A stretch of 38,080 nt of DNA from Prevotellamassilia sp. (GTDB lineage Bacteria; Bacteroidota; Bacteroidia; Bacteroidales; Bacteroidaceae). The DNA lies in contig VSQE01000012.1 in NCBI GenBank assembly GCA_009775705.1, forward strand, positions 1-38,080. The letters run 5' to 3'. A program made the translations under genes and the position numbers. The notes beneath the pieces are model-generated. The model worked only from the letters and a program-made list of their open reading frames with translations. It was not told the DNA's origin and did no database searches. Below are positions 7,500 to 16,488 of this stretch, piece by piece (within the stretch, counting starts at the first letter, position 1; each line of letters begins with the position of its first letter).

Positions 7500-8843
7500 T
7501 TATTTCAGAAGCTTTTCCAGTTTCTTTACGGCTCCCTCCAGGCAGAAGGCCACGACGGTGTCTCCGGGAAGAATCTGGGTCTGTCCGCCGATGAGTATGC
7601 CTTTTCCCTGACGCACCAGACCGCCGAGTGTGACGGAAGGGGGCAGCCCCAGATCTTTGACCGGATGGCGTGTGATGCGTGCGCCTTCGGCCACGACAAA
7701 TTCGGCTACGTCGGCCTTTGCGACGGTCAGGCTTTTTATGGAGGCCACGTCTGCCTTGAGCATCATCTGGTAGATGTGTGAGGCGGCGAATGTCTTCTTG
7801 TTGATGATGGAACCGATGTCGAAACTCTCGGCCATGCTGATGTAGTCAGTGTTTTCGATCATGGCAACGGTCTTGCGCACCCCGAAACGCTTGGCGGCGA
7901 GGCAGGCCAGGATGTTCGATTCGGAATTGTCGGTCAGGGCGGCGAAGGCTTCGGCTTTGTGGAGACCTTCCTCGGCCAGCAGGTCGAGATCGCGTCCGTC
8001 GCCGTGCAGGATCATGACATTCTCCTTGTTGATGATCTGGTTCAGCTGTTCGCACCGGCGCGCGTCCGATTCCACGATCTTGGCGTGCATATAGTCCGGC
8101 ATTTGCTGTACGGTGTGAACCGTGGTGCTGCCGCCGCCCATGATGAAGAGGTTTTTGATGTCGGGATAGTCCTCTTTTCCGGCAATTTCACGGATATGGG
8201 GGATATGTTGGGACATGGTCATGAAATAGACCACATCGTTTATTTGCAAGGTGTCGCCGCCGTGGGGGATGAGGGTGTCGCCGTTGCGTTTTACGGCTAC
8301 TACGTGGAATACGGAGTCCGGCCCGCACAGTTTGCACAGGGGAATGTCGAGGATCCGGGCTGTGGAGCGCAGTTTTACGCCCAGCATGGTCAGGGCACCG
8401 CCTTGTATCTCCCAGGACTGGCGTATCCAGCTGCGTTTGATTCCCTGCATGATCTCTTTGGCGGCGAGCATTTCGGGATAGATGATGGAGTCTATGCCTA
8501 TGGTCTTGAAGAAATCGCGGTTTTCGGGTTGCGTGTATTCGTAATTGTCCACGCGGGCTACGGTCTTTCTGGCTCCGAGTTTGCTGGCCAGCATGCAGCA
8601 GGTCATGTTATGGGCTTCGTCGGGGGTGACACCGATGAACAGGTCTGCGTGACCCACTTCGGCATCGCGGAGGGCCTGGATGGAAGACGGGGATGCACAG
8701 ACGGTCATCAGGTCGAAGTTTGCCCCGATTCCGTCCAGCTTTTCGGGCGTCTCGTCAATGAGCGTGATGTCGTGGTGCTCGCGTGAGAGGAGCTTGGCAA
8801 GATGGGTGCCCACCGCTCCCGCGCCGGCTATGATTATTTTCAC
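7500..8843 (-). CDS. trkA: Trk system potassium uptake protein TrkA (two RCK domains)
   Basis: A 447-residue peripheral protein that binds NAD(H) or other nucleotides and gates TrkH. It has two RCK units: the first Rossmann fold begins with IIIAGAGAVGTHLAKLL at residue 3, with the acidic end of strand 2 in DITLIDE, and a TrkA-C domain follows near 140-225; the second fold begins with NLFIMGGGSTT near 233 and again ends in a TrkA-C domain. The duplicated form is typical of TrkA rather than KtrA. The start codon is GTG at 8843, overlapping the dxs stop by four bases (GTGA), which shows tight coupling with dxs. Confidence 0.95.
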   Translation of the reverse strand: MKIIIAGAGAVGTHLAKLLSREHHDITLIDETPEKLDGIGANFDLMTVCASPSSIQALRDAEVGHADLFIGVTPDEAHNMTCCMLASKLGARKTVARVDNYEYTQPENRDFFKTIGIDSIIYPEMLAAKEIMQGIKRSWIRQSWEIQGGALTMLGVKLRSTARILDIPLCKLCGPDSVFHVVAVKRNGDTLIPHGGDTLQINDVVYFMTMSQHIPHIREIAGKEDYPDIKNLFIMGGGSTTVHTVQQMPDYMHAKIVESDARRCEQLNQIINKENVMILHGDGRDLDLLAEEGLHKAEAFAALTDNSESNILACLAAKRFGVRKTVAMIENTDYISMAESFDIGSIINKKTFAASHIYQMMLKADVASIKSLTVAKADVAEFVVAEGARITRHPVKDLGLPPSVTLGGLVRQGKGILIGGQTQILPGDTVVAFCLEGAVKKLEKLLK

Positions 8844-10747
8844 TTTTTATCGGATTGAGGGTTGAGGGCTTGCAGGATGGCTTCTTGGTCCAGCCCTGTT
8901 ATTTTATAGAGTTGGGCTACGGTGCCGTGTTCTACGAAAGCATCGGGCAACCCGAGACGGGTCAGGCGGCAATGGCATCCTTTGTCCGAAAAATATTCCA
9001 GAACAGCACTGCCCATGCCTCCGGCCCGTACGCCATCCTCTATCGTCACGACTTTCCGGAAGCGGCCGGCTTCGTCAAGCAGTTCCTTGTCCAGTGGTTT
9101 CAGAAAGCGCAGGTCGTAGTGGGCAATGCTGATGCCCCAGCGGTTTTCGGCTTCGGCGATGGCCCGGGCGGCGAGGGTACCGATCGGACCGAACGAGATT
9201 ACCGCGGTGTCAGTGCCGTCCTTCAGTTTGCGGCCTTTGCCTACGGGTATTTCCGTCAGGGGGCAGCGCCAGTCGCTCAGACTGCCTTTTCCGCGCGGAT
9301 AGCGGATGACGAAGGTGCCTTTTTCCGGAAGCTGGGCGGTGTACATCAGCCGGCGTAGCTCGTGCTCGTCATAGGGCGAGGCGATGGTGAGGTTGGGAAT
9401 GGGGCGCAGGGCGGCCAGATCGAAGGCTCCGTGATGGGTGGGGCCGTCTTCGCCTACCAGTCCCGCACGGTCCAGACAGAGAACGACCGGCAGTGACAGG
9501 AGAGCCGCATCGTGGATGATGTTGTCGTATGCTCTTTGGGCAAAAGAGGAGTAGATGTTGCAGAAGGGCAGAAGGCCTTCTTTGGCCATTCCGGCCGAGA
9601 AGGTTACGGCATGTCCTTCGGCAATGCCTACGTCGAAGGCACGGTCCGGCATCTCGTCCATGAGGATGTTCATCGAGCAACCTGTGGCCATGGCCGGTGT
9701 CACCCCTACGATGCGGCGGTTGGCACGGGCCAGTTCGAGCAGCGTCTCGCCGAATACATCCTGAAACTTCGGCGGTTCCTCCGGTTGTTTGTCTACCAGT
9801 CTGCATCCGCTTTCCTTGTCGAACTTGCCGGGAGCATGCCAGATGGTGGCCGCTTCTTCGGCCGGGCGGAAACCTTTTCCCTTCACCGTATGTATGTGCA
9901 GCAGCTTGGGACCGCGCATGTCTTTTATTTCGCGCAGGGTACGTACCAGTTCCGTTACGTTGTGTCCGTCTGTGGGGCCGAAATAGCGGATGTTCATTCC
10001 CTCGAAAATGTTCTGTTGTCCCTGTAGGAAAGATTTCACGGAGTTGTTGAAGCGCAGGATACTCTGGCGGCGTTTGTCATCGAGCCAGCCCCAGGAGGAG
10101 AGTTTTCTCGACAGGTTGAAGCGCATTTTGTTATATGCGCTGCTGGTGTGCAGGTGCATCAGGTATTGTTTCATTCCTCCCACACTGCGATCGATGCTCA
10201 TGTTGTTGTCGTTGAGGATGATGAGCAGGTTGTTGGGGGTGTCCGATGCGTTGTTCAGTCCCTCGAAGGCCAGTCCGCCGCTCATGGCTCCGTCGCCAAT
10301 GACGGCAACGACATGGCGCTGCGCATCGTTTGTTCGGAGCGCGGCCAGCGACATGCCCAGCGCGGCCGAAATGGAGTTGCTGGCGTGTCCGCAGGCAAAG
10401 GTATCGTAGGGACTTTCCAGCGGAGAGGGGAAGGGCCGTATGCCGTGAAGTTTCCGGTTGGTGGAGAAGGCTTCGCGGCGGCCTGTCAGAATTTTATGGC
10501 CGTAGGCCTGGTGGCCCACATCCCACACGATGCGGTCGGCCGGTGTGTCGAACACGTAGTGCAGGGCCACCGTCAGTTCCACCGTCCCCAGACTGGACGC
10601 GAAATGTCCCGGATTGTCCGCCAGTTCGTCAATGATGTCGCTGCGCAGCTCTTCGCACACGGCGGGGAGTTCTCCGATAGAGAGAACGCGCAGGTCTGCG
10701 GGAGAATTTATCTTCGGAAGGTATTTATATTCGCTTTCTTTCTTCAT
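8840..10747 (-). CDS. dxs: 1-deoxy-D-xylulose-5-phosphate synthase
   Basis: Joins pyruvate and glyceraldehyde 3-phosphate with thiamine diphosphate, the first step of the MEP isoprenoid pathway. Visible signatures are WDVGHQAYGHKILTGR, the thiamine-diphosphate motif GDG at 151-153 with GLNNA, PTHHGAFD, FDVGIAEGHAVTFSAGMA and EDGVRAGGMGSAVLEYF. With ATG at 10747 the protein has 635 residues, the usual length. An upstream in-frame TTG at 10792 overlaps a -7-like box (10790-10797), so transcription should start after it and the ATG is preferred. It heads the dxs-trkA-trkH run; the coupling of an isoprenoid gene to potassium uptake genes has no obvious metabolic reason. Confidence 0.96.
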   Translation of the reverse strand: MKKESEYKYLPKINSPADLRVLSIGELPAVCEELRSDIIDELADNPGHFASSLGTVELTVALHYVFDTPADRIVWDVGHQAYGHKILTGRREAFSTNRKLHGIRPFPSPLESPYDTFACGHASNSISAALGMSLAALRTNDAQRHVVAVIGDGAMSGGLAFEGLNNASDTPNNLLIILNDNNMSIDRSVGGMKQYLMHLHTSSAYNKMRFNLSRKLSSWGWLDDKRRQSILRFNNSVKSFLQGQQNIFEGMNIRYFGPTDGHNVTELVRTLREIKDMRGPKLLHIHTVKGKGFRPAEEAATIWHAPGKFDKESGCRLVDKQPEEPPKFQDVFGETLLELARANRRIVGVTPAMATGCSMNILMDEMPDRAFDVGIAEGHAVTFSAGMAKEGLLPFCNIYSSFAQRAYDNIIHDAALLSLPVVLCLDRAGLVGEDGPTHHGAFDLAALRPIPNLTIASPYDEHELRRLMYTAQLPEKGTFVIRYPRGKGSLSDWRCPLTEIPVGKGRKLKDGTDTAVISFGPIGTLAARAIAEAENRWGISIAHYDLRFLKPLDKELLDEAGRFRKVVTIEDGVRAGGMGSAVLEYFSDKGCHCRLTRLGLPDAFVEHGTVAQLYKITGLDQEAILQALNPQSDKK

Positions 10748-11056
10748 GTCGATAAGCCGAATGGGGCGCGTGGCCCGCTTACTGATTTGCAAAAATAATA
10801 CTTTTCAGTGAGAGGTTTTGATTTTTTTGCGAAAAAAGCGGGAATGCACGGTTTGTTCCATACTGGAAGAATAGAAAAATGATAGACATCGGGTTGTTTT
10901 TTCTCTACAGAATGATCGTGCGTTGATTTTTTTGACGCACTTTTTGCTATGCAGTATCGGATTGTTCCGGATATTTTGTAACTTTGTCACAAATTTGTTT
11001 TATTTTCCGACATATTGGAACTGTATTAACCTAAAATAAGAAAAATAACAAATCTG
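10748..11056. other. Divergent promoter region between dxs and the OPT transporter gene
   Basis: A 309-bp region. On minus, TATTTTTG (10790-10797) may be the dxs -7 box; on plus, TAACTTTG (10979-10986) may serve the transporter gene. Neither has a clear TTTG at the right distance. A hairpin GTGCGT (10918-10923) with ACGCAC (10935-10940) followed by five T lies between them; it looks like a terminator on plus, but no plus-strand gene precedes it. No riboswitch was recognised before dxs. Confidence 0.45.
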
Positions 11057-13039
11057 ATGAAAGAAACAAACTTACCTGAGAATGCTTTCCGCGAACTGCG
11101 GGAAGGAGAGGAGTATGAGCCTTTGATGAAGCCGGACCGAACGTACCGTGAGGTGACATTGTGGTCTGTGGTATGGGGCATTCTGATGGCCGTCCTTTTT
11201 TCTGCCGCCACGGCTTATCTGGGACTGAAGGTGGGACAGGTCTTCGAGGCGGCCATTCCCATTACGATCATTGCGGTGGGACTGAGCGGTGCGACGCACC
11301 GGAAGGACCCGCTCGGAGAGAACGTGATCATCCAGAGTATCGGTGCCTGTTCGGGCATGATTGTGGCCGGAGCCATCTTTACGCTTCCCGCGCTTTATAT
11401 CCTGCAATCCGAGTATCCCGAAATTTCCGTGAATTTCCTGCAAGTGTTTCTGGCATCCCTGTTGGGCGGTATTCTGGGAATTTTGTTCCTGATCCCGTTC
11501 CGTAAGTATTTCGTGAAGGACATGCACGGCAAATATCCTTTTCCCGAGGCTACGGCTTCGACGCAGGTGTTGCTTTCGGGCGAGCGCGGCGGCAGTCAGG
11601 CCAAACCGCTTCTGGTGGCTGGTATCGTAGGCGGGTTGTTCGATTTCGTGGTGGCGTTGTTCGGTGCCTGGAGCGAGAATTTTACCAGTCGTGTGTGTGA
11701 GTTTGGAAATACCGTAGCCGACAAGGCCAAATTGTTTCTGAGCATCAATACCGGCGCGGCTTTGCTCGGTATGGGGTATATCGTGGGACTGAAGTACGCC
11801 ACCATCATCTGTGCCGGTTCGGCACTGGTCTGGTGGATCATTGTTCCGGGAATGGCCCTTGTTTTTCCGGATGTTGCCGTGACGAATGACGGAACTGTGA
11901 CGGCGGCAGCGGCCAGTCCGGAACAGATATTCTCCTATGCCAAGAGTATCGGCATCGGCGGTATTGCCACGGCCGGCATCATCGGAGTCATCAAGAGCTG
12001 GGGAGTTATCCGTAGTGCATTTTCTCTGATGGGAAAAATCTTCAAGGGCGGAGCTGTTGAGGCCGAGACCTCGCGTACGCAAAAGGATCTCTCCATGAAA
12101 ATCATTGCGTTCGGTTCGGTCCTGACAATTATAGTGACGGCGCTGTTCTTCTATTTTGATGTGATGGGCGGCAATCTGTTGTTTACGGTCGTAGGCATTC
12201 TCATTGTTGCGGTCATTGCGTTTCTCTTCACAACCGTGGCCGCCAATGCCATTGCCATTGTCGGTTCCAATCCTGTGAGCGGCATGACGCTCATGACGCT
12301 TATCCTTTCCTCCATTGTCATGGTGCTGGTAGGTCTGAAGGGCACGAGCGGAATGGTGGCTGCCCTTATTATGGGGGGAGTGGTTTGTACGGCGCTCGCT
12401 TCGGCCGGTGCTTTCATCACAGACCTCAAGATCGGTTATTGGCTGGGCAGTACTCCGCAGAAGCAGCAGACGTTCAAGTTCCTCGGTATCCTCGTTTCGG
12501 CTGCAACGGTGAGTGGTGTGGTCATGATCCTGAACAAGGCATACGGATTCACGCCCGATAACGCCGACGTCATGGCAGCTCCCCAGGCCCGTGCCATGGC
12601 TGCCGTTATTGAGCCGCTCATGAGCGGACAGGGGGCGCCTTGGTTGCTCTACAGCATCGGTGCGGTCATTGCTGTCGTTCTGAATGCGTGCGGTGTTTCG
12701 GCATTGGCTTTCGCACTCGGCATGTTCATTCCGCTGAACCTTAACCTGCCTCTCTTCGTGGGTGGACTTGTGAGCCATTATGTAAGCACACGTTCTACCG
12801 ATGCGGCTCTCAACACGGCCCGTAATGAGAAAGGTACTTTGCTTGCCTCGGGCTTTATTGCCGGAGGAGCCTTGATGGGAGTGGCCAGTACGGGCTTGCA
12901 GTTCGCCGGCTTGAATTTTGCCAGTCCCGAGTGGGCGGCCAATCCGTTGAGCCAGTGGCTGGCGCTGGTGATGTATGCCGCCCTCATCGTCTATTTGGCC
13001 AAAGCCTCGATGAAGGTTGACCTGACGGATCGGAAATAA
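11057..13039 (+). CDS. OPT/YSL-family oligopeptide transporter
   Basis: A 660-residue inner-membrane protein with about 14-16 hydrophobic helices. It fits the OPT family, prokaryotic branch: LWSVVWGILMAVLFSAATAY near residue 35, then AYLGLKVGQVFEAAIPITI, the conserved GKYPFPEATASTQVL near 160, and SNPVSGMTLMTLIL near 410, where NPVSGMT is characteristic. The substrate is probably short peptides or a metal complex; the sequence does not decide. It appears monocistronic: it is divergent from dxs, and rpsP has its own promoter downstream. The start ATG is followed by a short polar N-terminus (MKETNLPENAFRELREGEEY) usual for this branch. Confidence 0.93.
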   Translation: MKETNLPENAFRELREGEEYEPLMKPDRTYREVTLWSVVWGILMAVLFSAATAYLGLKVGQVFEAAIPITIIAVGLSGATHRKDPLGENVIIQSIGACSGMIVAGAIFTLPALYILQSEYPEISVNFLQVFLASLLGGILGILFLIPFRKYFVKDMHGKYPFPEATASTQVLLSGERGGSQAKPLLVAGIVGGLFDFVVALFGAWSENFTSRVCEFGNTVADKAKLFLSINTGAALLGMGYIVGLKYATIICAGSALVWWIIVPGMALVFPDVAVTNDGTVTAAAASPEQIFSYAKSIGIGGIATAGIIGVIKSWGVIRSAFSLMGKIFKGGAVEAETSRTQKDLSMKIIAFGSVLTIIVTALFFYFDVMGGNLLFTVVGILIVAVIAFLFTTVAANAIAIVGSNPVSGMTLMTLILSSIVMVLVGLKGTSGMVAALIMGGVVCTALASAGAFITDLKIGYWLGSTPQKQQTFKFLGILVSAATVSGVVMILNKAYGFTPDNADVMAAPQARAMAAVIEPLMSGQGAPWLLYSIGAVIAVVLNACGVSALAFALGMFIPLNLNLPLFVGGLVSHYVSTRSTDAALNTARNEKGTLLASGFIAGGALMGVASTGLQFAGLNFASPEWAANPLSQWLALVMYAALIVYLAKASMKVDLTDRK

Positions 13040-13128
13040 CACCAGTCCTTGCAATGAACGGAGCTTTCCCGGATTTTAATTATGGAAACAATAAAGAAAA
13101 AGAAATTCAGATATTTCCCTGCCGGCCC

Positions 13129-13160
13129 CTTGTCCGTCCGGTGAAAAAGGCGTATCTTTG
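13129..13160 (+). promoter_or_regulatory. rpsP promoter
   Basis: CTTG (13129-13132), a 20-bp spacer and TATCTTTG (13153-13160) match the Bacteroidota -33/-7 pattern. The expected start near 13166 gives a leader of about 65 nt before the rpsP ATG. Confidence 0.75.
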
Positions 13161-13230
13161 CGCCGCCGTTACGAGATGACGGTATAAAATCCAAATCTAT
13201 TTATATTTAAATTACAAACAACAAAGCAAA

Positions 13231-13785
13231 ATGGCAACTAAAATCAGATTGCAGCGTCACGGTCGCAAAGGCTATGCTTTCTATAGCATCGTGATTGCCG
13301 ACGCAAGAGCACCACGTGATGGTAAATTTACTGAAAAGATTGGTACTTACAATCCCAACACCAATCCTGCCACGGTGGATTTGAATTTTGAACGTGCCCT
13401 CTATTGGGTAGAAGTAGGAGCACAGCCTACGGATACGGTTCGCAACATCCTTTCCGACAAAGGAGTGATGTTGATGAAGCACCTCAACGGCGGTGTTCGT
13501 AAAGGCGCTTTCGACGAAGCAGTTGCACAGGCCAAGTTCGAGGCTTGGAAGCAGAATAAGGAGCAGAAGATCGATGCAGTACGCACAAAGACGGCTGCCG
13601 AGAAGAAAGCCGTTCTGGAAGCACGTCTCGAGGCTGAAAAGAAGGTGAATGAGAAAATTGCAGAGAAAGTAGCCGAGAAGAAGGCTGCCGAGGCTGCTGC
13701 CAAAGCTGAGGCTGAGGCCGCCGTTGCCGCTGAGCAGACTGCCGAAGAGGCCGCTCCTGCCGAAGAAGCACAGGCTGAGGCTTAA
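13231..13785 (+). CDS. rpsP: 30S ribosomal protein S16 with Ala/Glu-rich C-terminal extension
   Basis: The first 80 or so residues are S16 (MATKIRLQRHGRKGYAFYSI, then VIADARAPRDGKFTEKIGTY, VGAQPTDTVRNIL). The protein has 184 residues, twice the length of E. coli S16. The second half is a charged, low-complexity helix rich in Ala, Glu and Lys (EKKAVLEARLEAEKK, then EKVAEKKAAEAAAKAEAEAA). Such tails are usual in Bacteroidota S16. It has its own promoter and is followed by a hairpin at 13822-13857, so it seems to be transcribed alone, not with rimM-trmD-rplS as in many bacteria. Confidence 0.97.
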   Translation: MATKIRLQRHGRKGYAFYSIVIADARAPRDGKFTEKIGTYNPNTNPATVDLNFERALYWVEVGAQPTDTVRNILSDKGVMLMKHLNGGVRKGAFDEAVAQAKFEAWKQNKEQKIDAVRTKTAAEKKAVLEARLEAEKKVNEKIAEKVAEKKAAEAAAKAEAEAAVAAEQTAEEAAPAEEAQAEA

Positions 13786-13814
13786 TCAGTTTCCTGTCTG
13801 ATTTAGATTTAACA

Positions 13815-13864
13815 AAAAGAGATCCGCTTTTCAGTACTTACGGTACGGAGAGCGGATTTCTTTT
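13815..13864. terminator. Bidirectional terminator between rpsP and the mannose isomerase gene
   Basis: ATCCGCT (13822-13828) pairs with AGCGGAT (13851-13857), with inner GTAC pairs at 13834-13837 and 13843-13846. An A-rich run precedes the stem and a T-rich run (TTCTTTT) follows it, so it can act in both directions between these convergent genes. Confidence 0.7.
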
Positions 13865-13883
13865 GTTTCTGCTATGGTCTCTT

Positions 13884-14861
13884 TCAGACGATATAGGTTT
13901 CCAGACATTCAAAGGGAGTGTCACCGTTCGTTTGTAGGGCAACGTTGCTGTTGGCTGCGGGAAGTAGTAGTGATTCTCCGGCTTTCAACGTTACTTTGTT
14001 GCCTTCACTGTCTGTGAGTTGTGCCTGTCCGGATATACCTATATATATTACGAAGGAGTCAATGTCGGAATAGTCTATACCCAATTGGCTGCGAACCGCT
14101 ATTTTCCTGACGGTAAACTCTGGCGTGGAAAGCAGTTCGGAGATACCTTCCTCTTGATTCCGGTAGGATACGGGACGGGCATCGCGCCATTCATAGTCAA
14201 GGGCTTCGCAGGCTTGCTCCACATGTAGCTCGCGCAAGTTTCCTTTGGTGTCTCGACGGTTGAAGTCGTATGCTCTGAACGTGTCGTTACTGCTTTGTTG
14301 AATCTCGATCAGCAAGTTCCCTTTGCCGATGCTGTGTATGCGGCCGGCGGGAATATAGAAGCAACAGCCGGCTTCCGACGGATGGCTGACCACGTAGTCT
14401 GTAAGGTTTCCGGCTGCCAGGGCCTTGCGGTATTCCTCTGGAGAAAACGGGTGTGAGAATCCCGATCTGATGACAGCATCCTTTTCAGCCTGTACGATAT
14501 ACCACATTTCAGATTTTCCGAAGGGATGGCCCATGCGTCGGGCCATGTTATCATCGGGATGGACCTGAAGACTGAGATCGTCCCCGGCGGAAATGAATTT
14601 GATAAGTAACGGAAAATCGGTCCCGTAGCGCCGCAGGTTTTCATGGCCCGTCAACTCTTCGCCGTAGCGGCCTATCAGTTCTTTGAGCGTGAGTCCTTTG
14701 GCGTCACCATAGAGTACGGGAGTCTCGTTGCCGGGCAGGCCTGAGATCTCCCAACTTTCGCCTATGCGCAGGAGTTGGTCGTCAAGTCCTTTCAGCCTGA
14801 CAACTCCATCTCCGCCCCAGAGGGTAGGTTTGAGAATGGCCTGAAATTGTAATGGTTTCAT
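13884..14861 (-). CDS. manA: Mannose-6-phosphate isomerase, class I (short type)
   Basis: Interconverts mannose 6-phosphate and fructose 6-phosphate in the cytoplasm, feeding GDP-sugar synthesis. The 325-residue length fits the short type found in Bacillota and Bacteroidota. The zinc ligands are visible: Gln99 and His101 in LQVHPDD, Glu118 in GKSEMWY and His176 in GRIHSIG; Arg196 in DTFRAYDF is the usual catalytic Arg. A second cupin barrel ends with GESLLLPAANSNVAL. The ATG overlaps the ispH stop (ATGA), so it is the last gene of the porQ-cmk-ispH-manA group. Confidence 0.95.
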   Translation of the reverse strand: MKPLQFQAILKPTLWGGDGVVRLKGLDDQLLRIGESWEISGLPGNETPVLYGDAKGLTLKELIGRYGEELTGHENLRRYGTDFPLLIKFISAGDDLSLQVHPDDNMARRMGHPFGKSEMWYIVQAEKDAVIRSGFSHPFSPEEYRKALAAGNLTDYVVSHPSEAGCCFYIPAGRIHSIGKGNLLIEIQQSSNDTFRAYDFNRRDTKGNLRELHVEQACEALDYEWRDARPVSYRNQEEGISELLSTPEFTVRKIAVRSQLGIDYSDIDSFVIYIGISGQAQLTDSEGNKVTLKAGESLLLPAANSNVALQTNGDTPFECLETYIV

Positions 14862-15757
14862 TTTCTGCTGTTCTTCTCTTCATTTGTTTTCTTTTCTTCT
14901 GCGATGTGCAGAATGGTATCTTTGCAATCTTCCATCAGCCACTTGGGGGTGGAGGTGGCTCCGCAAACCCCGATGCTTTTCGTTGTCTTGTCGAACCATT
15001 CGGGAAGAATAGCCGATGGAGTGTCCACCATGTGAGAGCGCGGATTGACCTGCCGGCAGGCCTCATAGAGAACCCGGCCGTTGGAACTCTTCAGTCCGCA
15101 TACGAATATCACGACATCGTGGCGGGCGGCGAAGGTCCGTATGTTGGGCAGCCGGTTGGCCACCTGCCGGCAGATGGTGTCGTAGTATCGGAATGTGGCG
15201 GGAGGATGAATGTGCGATGTGATGTATTCTACGATGCAACGGAAACCTTCGAGAGGCTTGGTGGTCTGTGAGAAAAGACAGATGTCGCGTGAGAAGTCCA
15301 GGCAGGCGGCCTCCTCCAGACATTCTATGACGTGTGCTTCTCCGTCCGTCTGTCCTACCAGTCCCAGTACTTCGGCATGTCCGCGTTTGCCGTAGATGAC
15401 AATTTGCGGAGGATGATTCTCCGTATAGACTTTCCGGATGCGACGTTGCAGTTGCAGCACGACGGGACATGTGGCATCCACGATTTCGATGCTGTTCCGT
15501 TCGGCCGTGCGGTAGGTCTCAGGCGGCTCTCCGTGGGCGCGTAACAGTACCTTCGTCTTGTGGAGCTGTTCAAGGGCAGTATGGTCTATTGTGTGCAATC
15601 CCAAGGCGTGCAGCCGTTCGCATTCGCTTCCGTTGTGTACAATGTCTCCCAGACAGTAAAGGGATCCGTCGGCCGACAGCTCCTCTTCGGCTTTCCGGAT
15701 GGCAGTCGTCACCCCGAAGCAGAATCCGGATCCTTCGTCAATTTCAACCGTGAGCAC
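14858..15757 (-). CDS. ispH: 4-hydroxy-3-methylbut-2-enyl diphosphate reductase
   Basis: The last step of the MEP pathway, giving IPP and DMAPP with a [4Fe-4S] cluster. The three cluster cysteines are present at 13 (GFCFGV), 97 (VDATCPVV) and 196 (DTICRQVANR); substrate-binding His41 (IVHN) and His75 (RAHGEPP) are also seen. A GTG at 15757 is chosen as start: it gives the standard N-terminus (LTVEIDEGSGFCFGV), 299 residues, and lies one base after the cmk stop. A longer frame from TTG at 15817 would overlap cmk by 59 bp and is unlikely. The gene overlaps manA by three bases. Confidence 0.94.
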   Translation of the reverse strand: MLTVEIDEGSGFCFGVTTAIRKAEEELSADGSLYCLGDIVHNGSECERLHALGLHTIDHTALEQLHKTKVLLRAHGEPPETYRTAERNSIEIVDATCPVVLQLQRRIRKVYTENHPPQIVIYGKRGHAEVLGLVGQTDGEAHVIECLEEAACLDFSRDICLFSQTTKPLEGFRCIVEYITSHIHPPATFRYYDTICRQVANRLPNIRTFAARHDVVIFVCGLKSSNGRVLYEACRQVNPRSHMVDTPSAILPEWFDKTTKSIGVCGATSTPKWLMEDCKDTILHIAEEKKTNEEKNSRK

Positions 15758-15758
15758 G

Positions 15759-16454
15759 TCAGTCCTTTTCAATTCTTGTTTGTAGCTGTTCCAGCAGCCA
15801 GCGGTGCTGTTCTTCAATCGTCATATTGCTGTTGTCCAGAACAATGGCATCTTCTGCCTGTCTTAGCGGAGCCGTTTCGCGGTGTGTGTCGATGTAGTCG
15901 CGCTCTTCCACATTTTTCCGCACTTCCTCCAGATCAACCTGTTGTCCTTTGCTTTTCAGTTCGTCGTAGCGGCGGCGTGCGCGTACTTCGGTGGAGGCCG
16001 TTACGAAAATCTTCAGTTCGGCCTGCGGGAAAACGGCGGTGCCGATGTCACGGCCGTCCATAACGATTCCCTTTTCCTTTCCCATTTCCTGCTGTTGGCG
16101 CGTCAGGGCGGCCCGCACAAAGGGGAGGGCCGCTATCGGGCTTACATGAGAAGATACCTTCAAGGTGCGGATCTCCTCTTCCACGTTCTCGCCGTTCAGG
16201 AATGTTTGGGGCATCCGTGTCTCCGGATCCAGTTTGAAACTGATCTGTATTCCGGGCATGGCCTCTTCAAGCCGGACATTGTCTATCCGGTCCGTTTCAT
16301 CGAACATCCCGTGACGGAGAGCGAAGAGCGTCACCGCGCGGTACATGGCTCCGCTGTCAACGTATATATAGCCGGCATCCCGGGCCAGCGCTTTGGCCAT
16401 CGTGCTTTTTCCGCAGGAAGAATGGCCGTCGATGGCTATGGTGATTTTTTTCAT
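15759..16454 (-). CDS. cmk: Cytidylate kinase
   Basis: Phosphorylates CMP and dCMP with ATP. The P-loop GHSSCGKS is at residues 10-17, and GIVMDGRDIGTAVFPQAELK carries the conserved DGRDIGT motif. ATG at 16454 gives 231 residues, the usual length; the frame opens further upstream but those codons run toward the end of porQ and are not family-like. It lies 34 bp after porQ and one base before ispH. The order porQ-cmk-ispH is, as I recall, also found in Porphyromonas gingivalis. Confidence 0.95.
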   Translation of the reverse strand: MKKITIAIDGHSSCGKSTMAKALARDAGYIYVDSGAMYRAVTLFALRHGMFDETDRIDNVRLEEAMPGIQISFKLDPETRMPQTFLNGENVEEEIRTLKVSSHVSPIAALPFVRAALTRQQQEMGKEKGIVMDGRDIGTAVFPQAELKIFVTASTEVRARRRYDELKSKGQQVDLEEVRKNVEERDYIDTHRETAPLRQAEDAIVLDNSNMTIEEQHRWLLEQLQTRIEKD

Positions 16455-16488
16455 GAATGAGATATATAGGGGTTGTTGAGAAATCAAA

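Noticed and set aside
11072..13054. Minus-strand open frame of 660 codons opposite the OPT transporter gene
   Set aside because: It is a mirror of the real gene: rich in Arg, His, Gln and Ser without domains, hydrophobic core or start context. The plus frame has clear OPT family motifs.
14858..15817. Longer ispH frame starting at TTG 15817
   Set aside because: Would overlap cmk by 59 bp and adds 20 residues not typical of IspH; GTG 15757 fits the family start.
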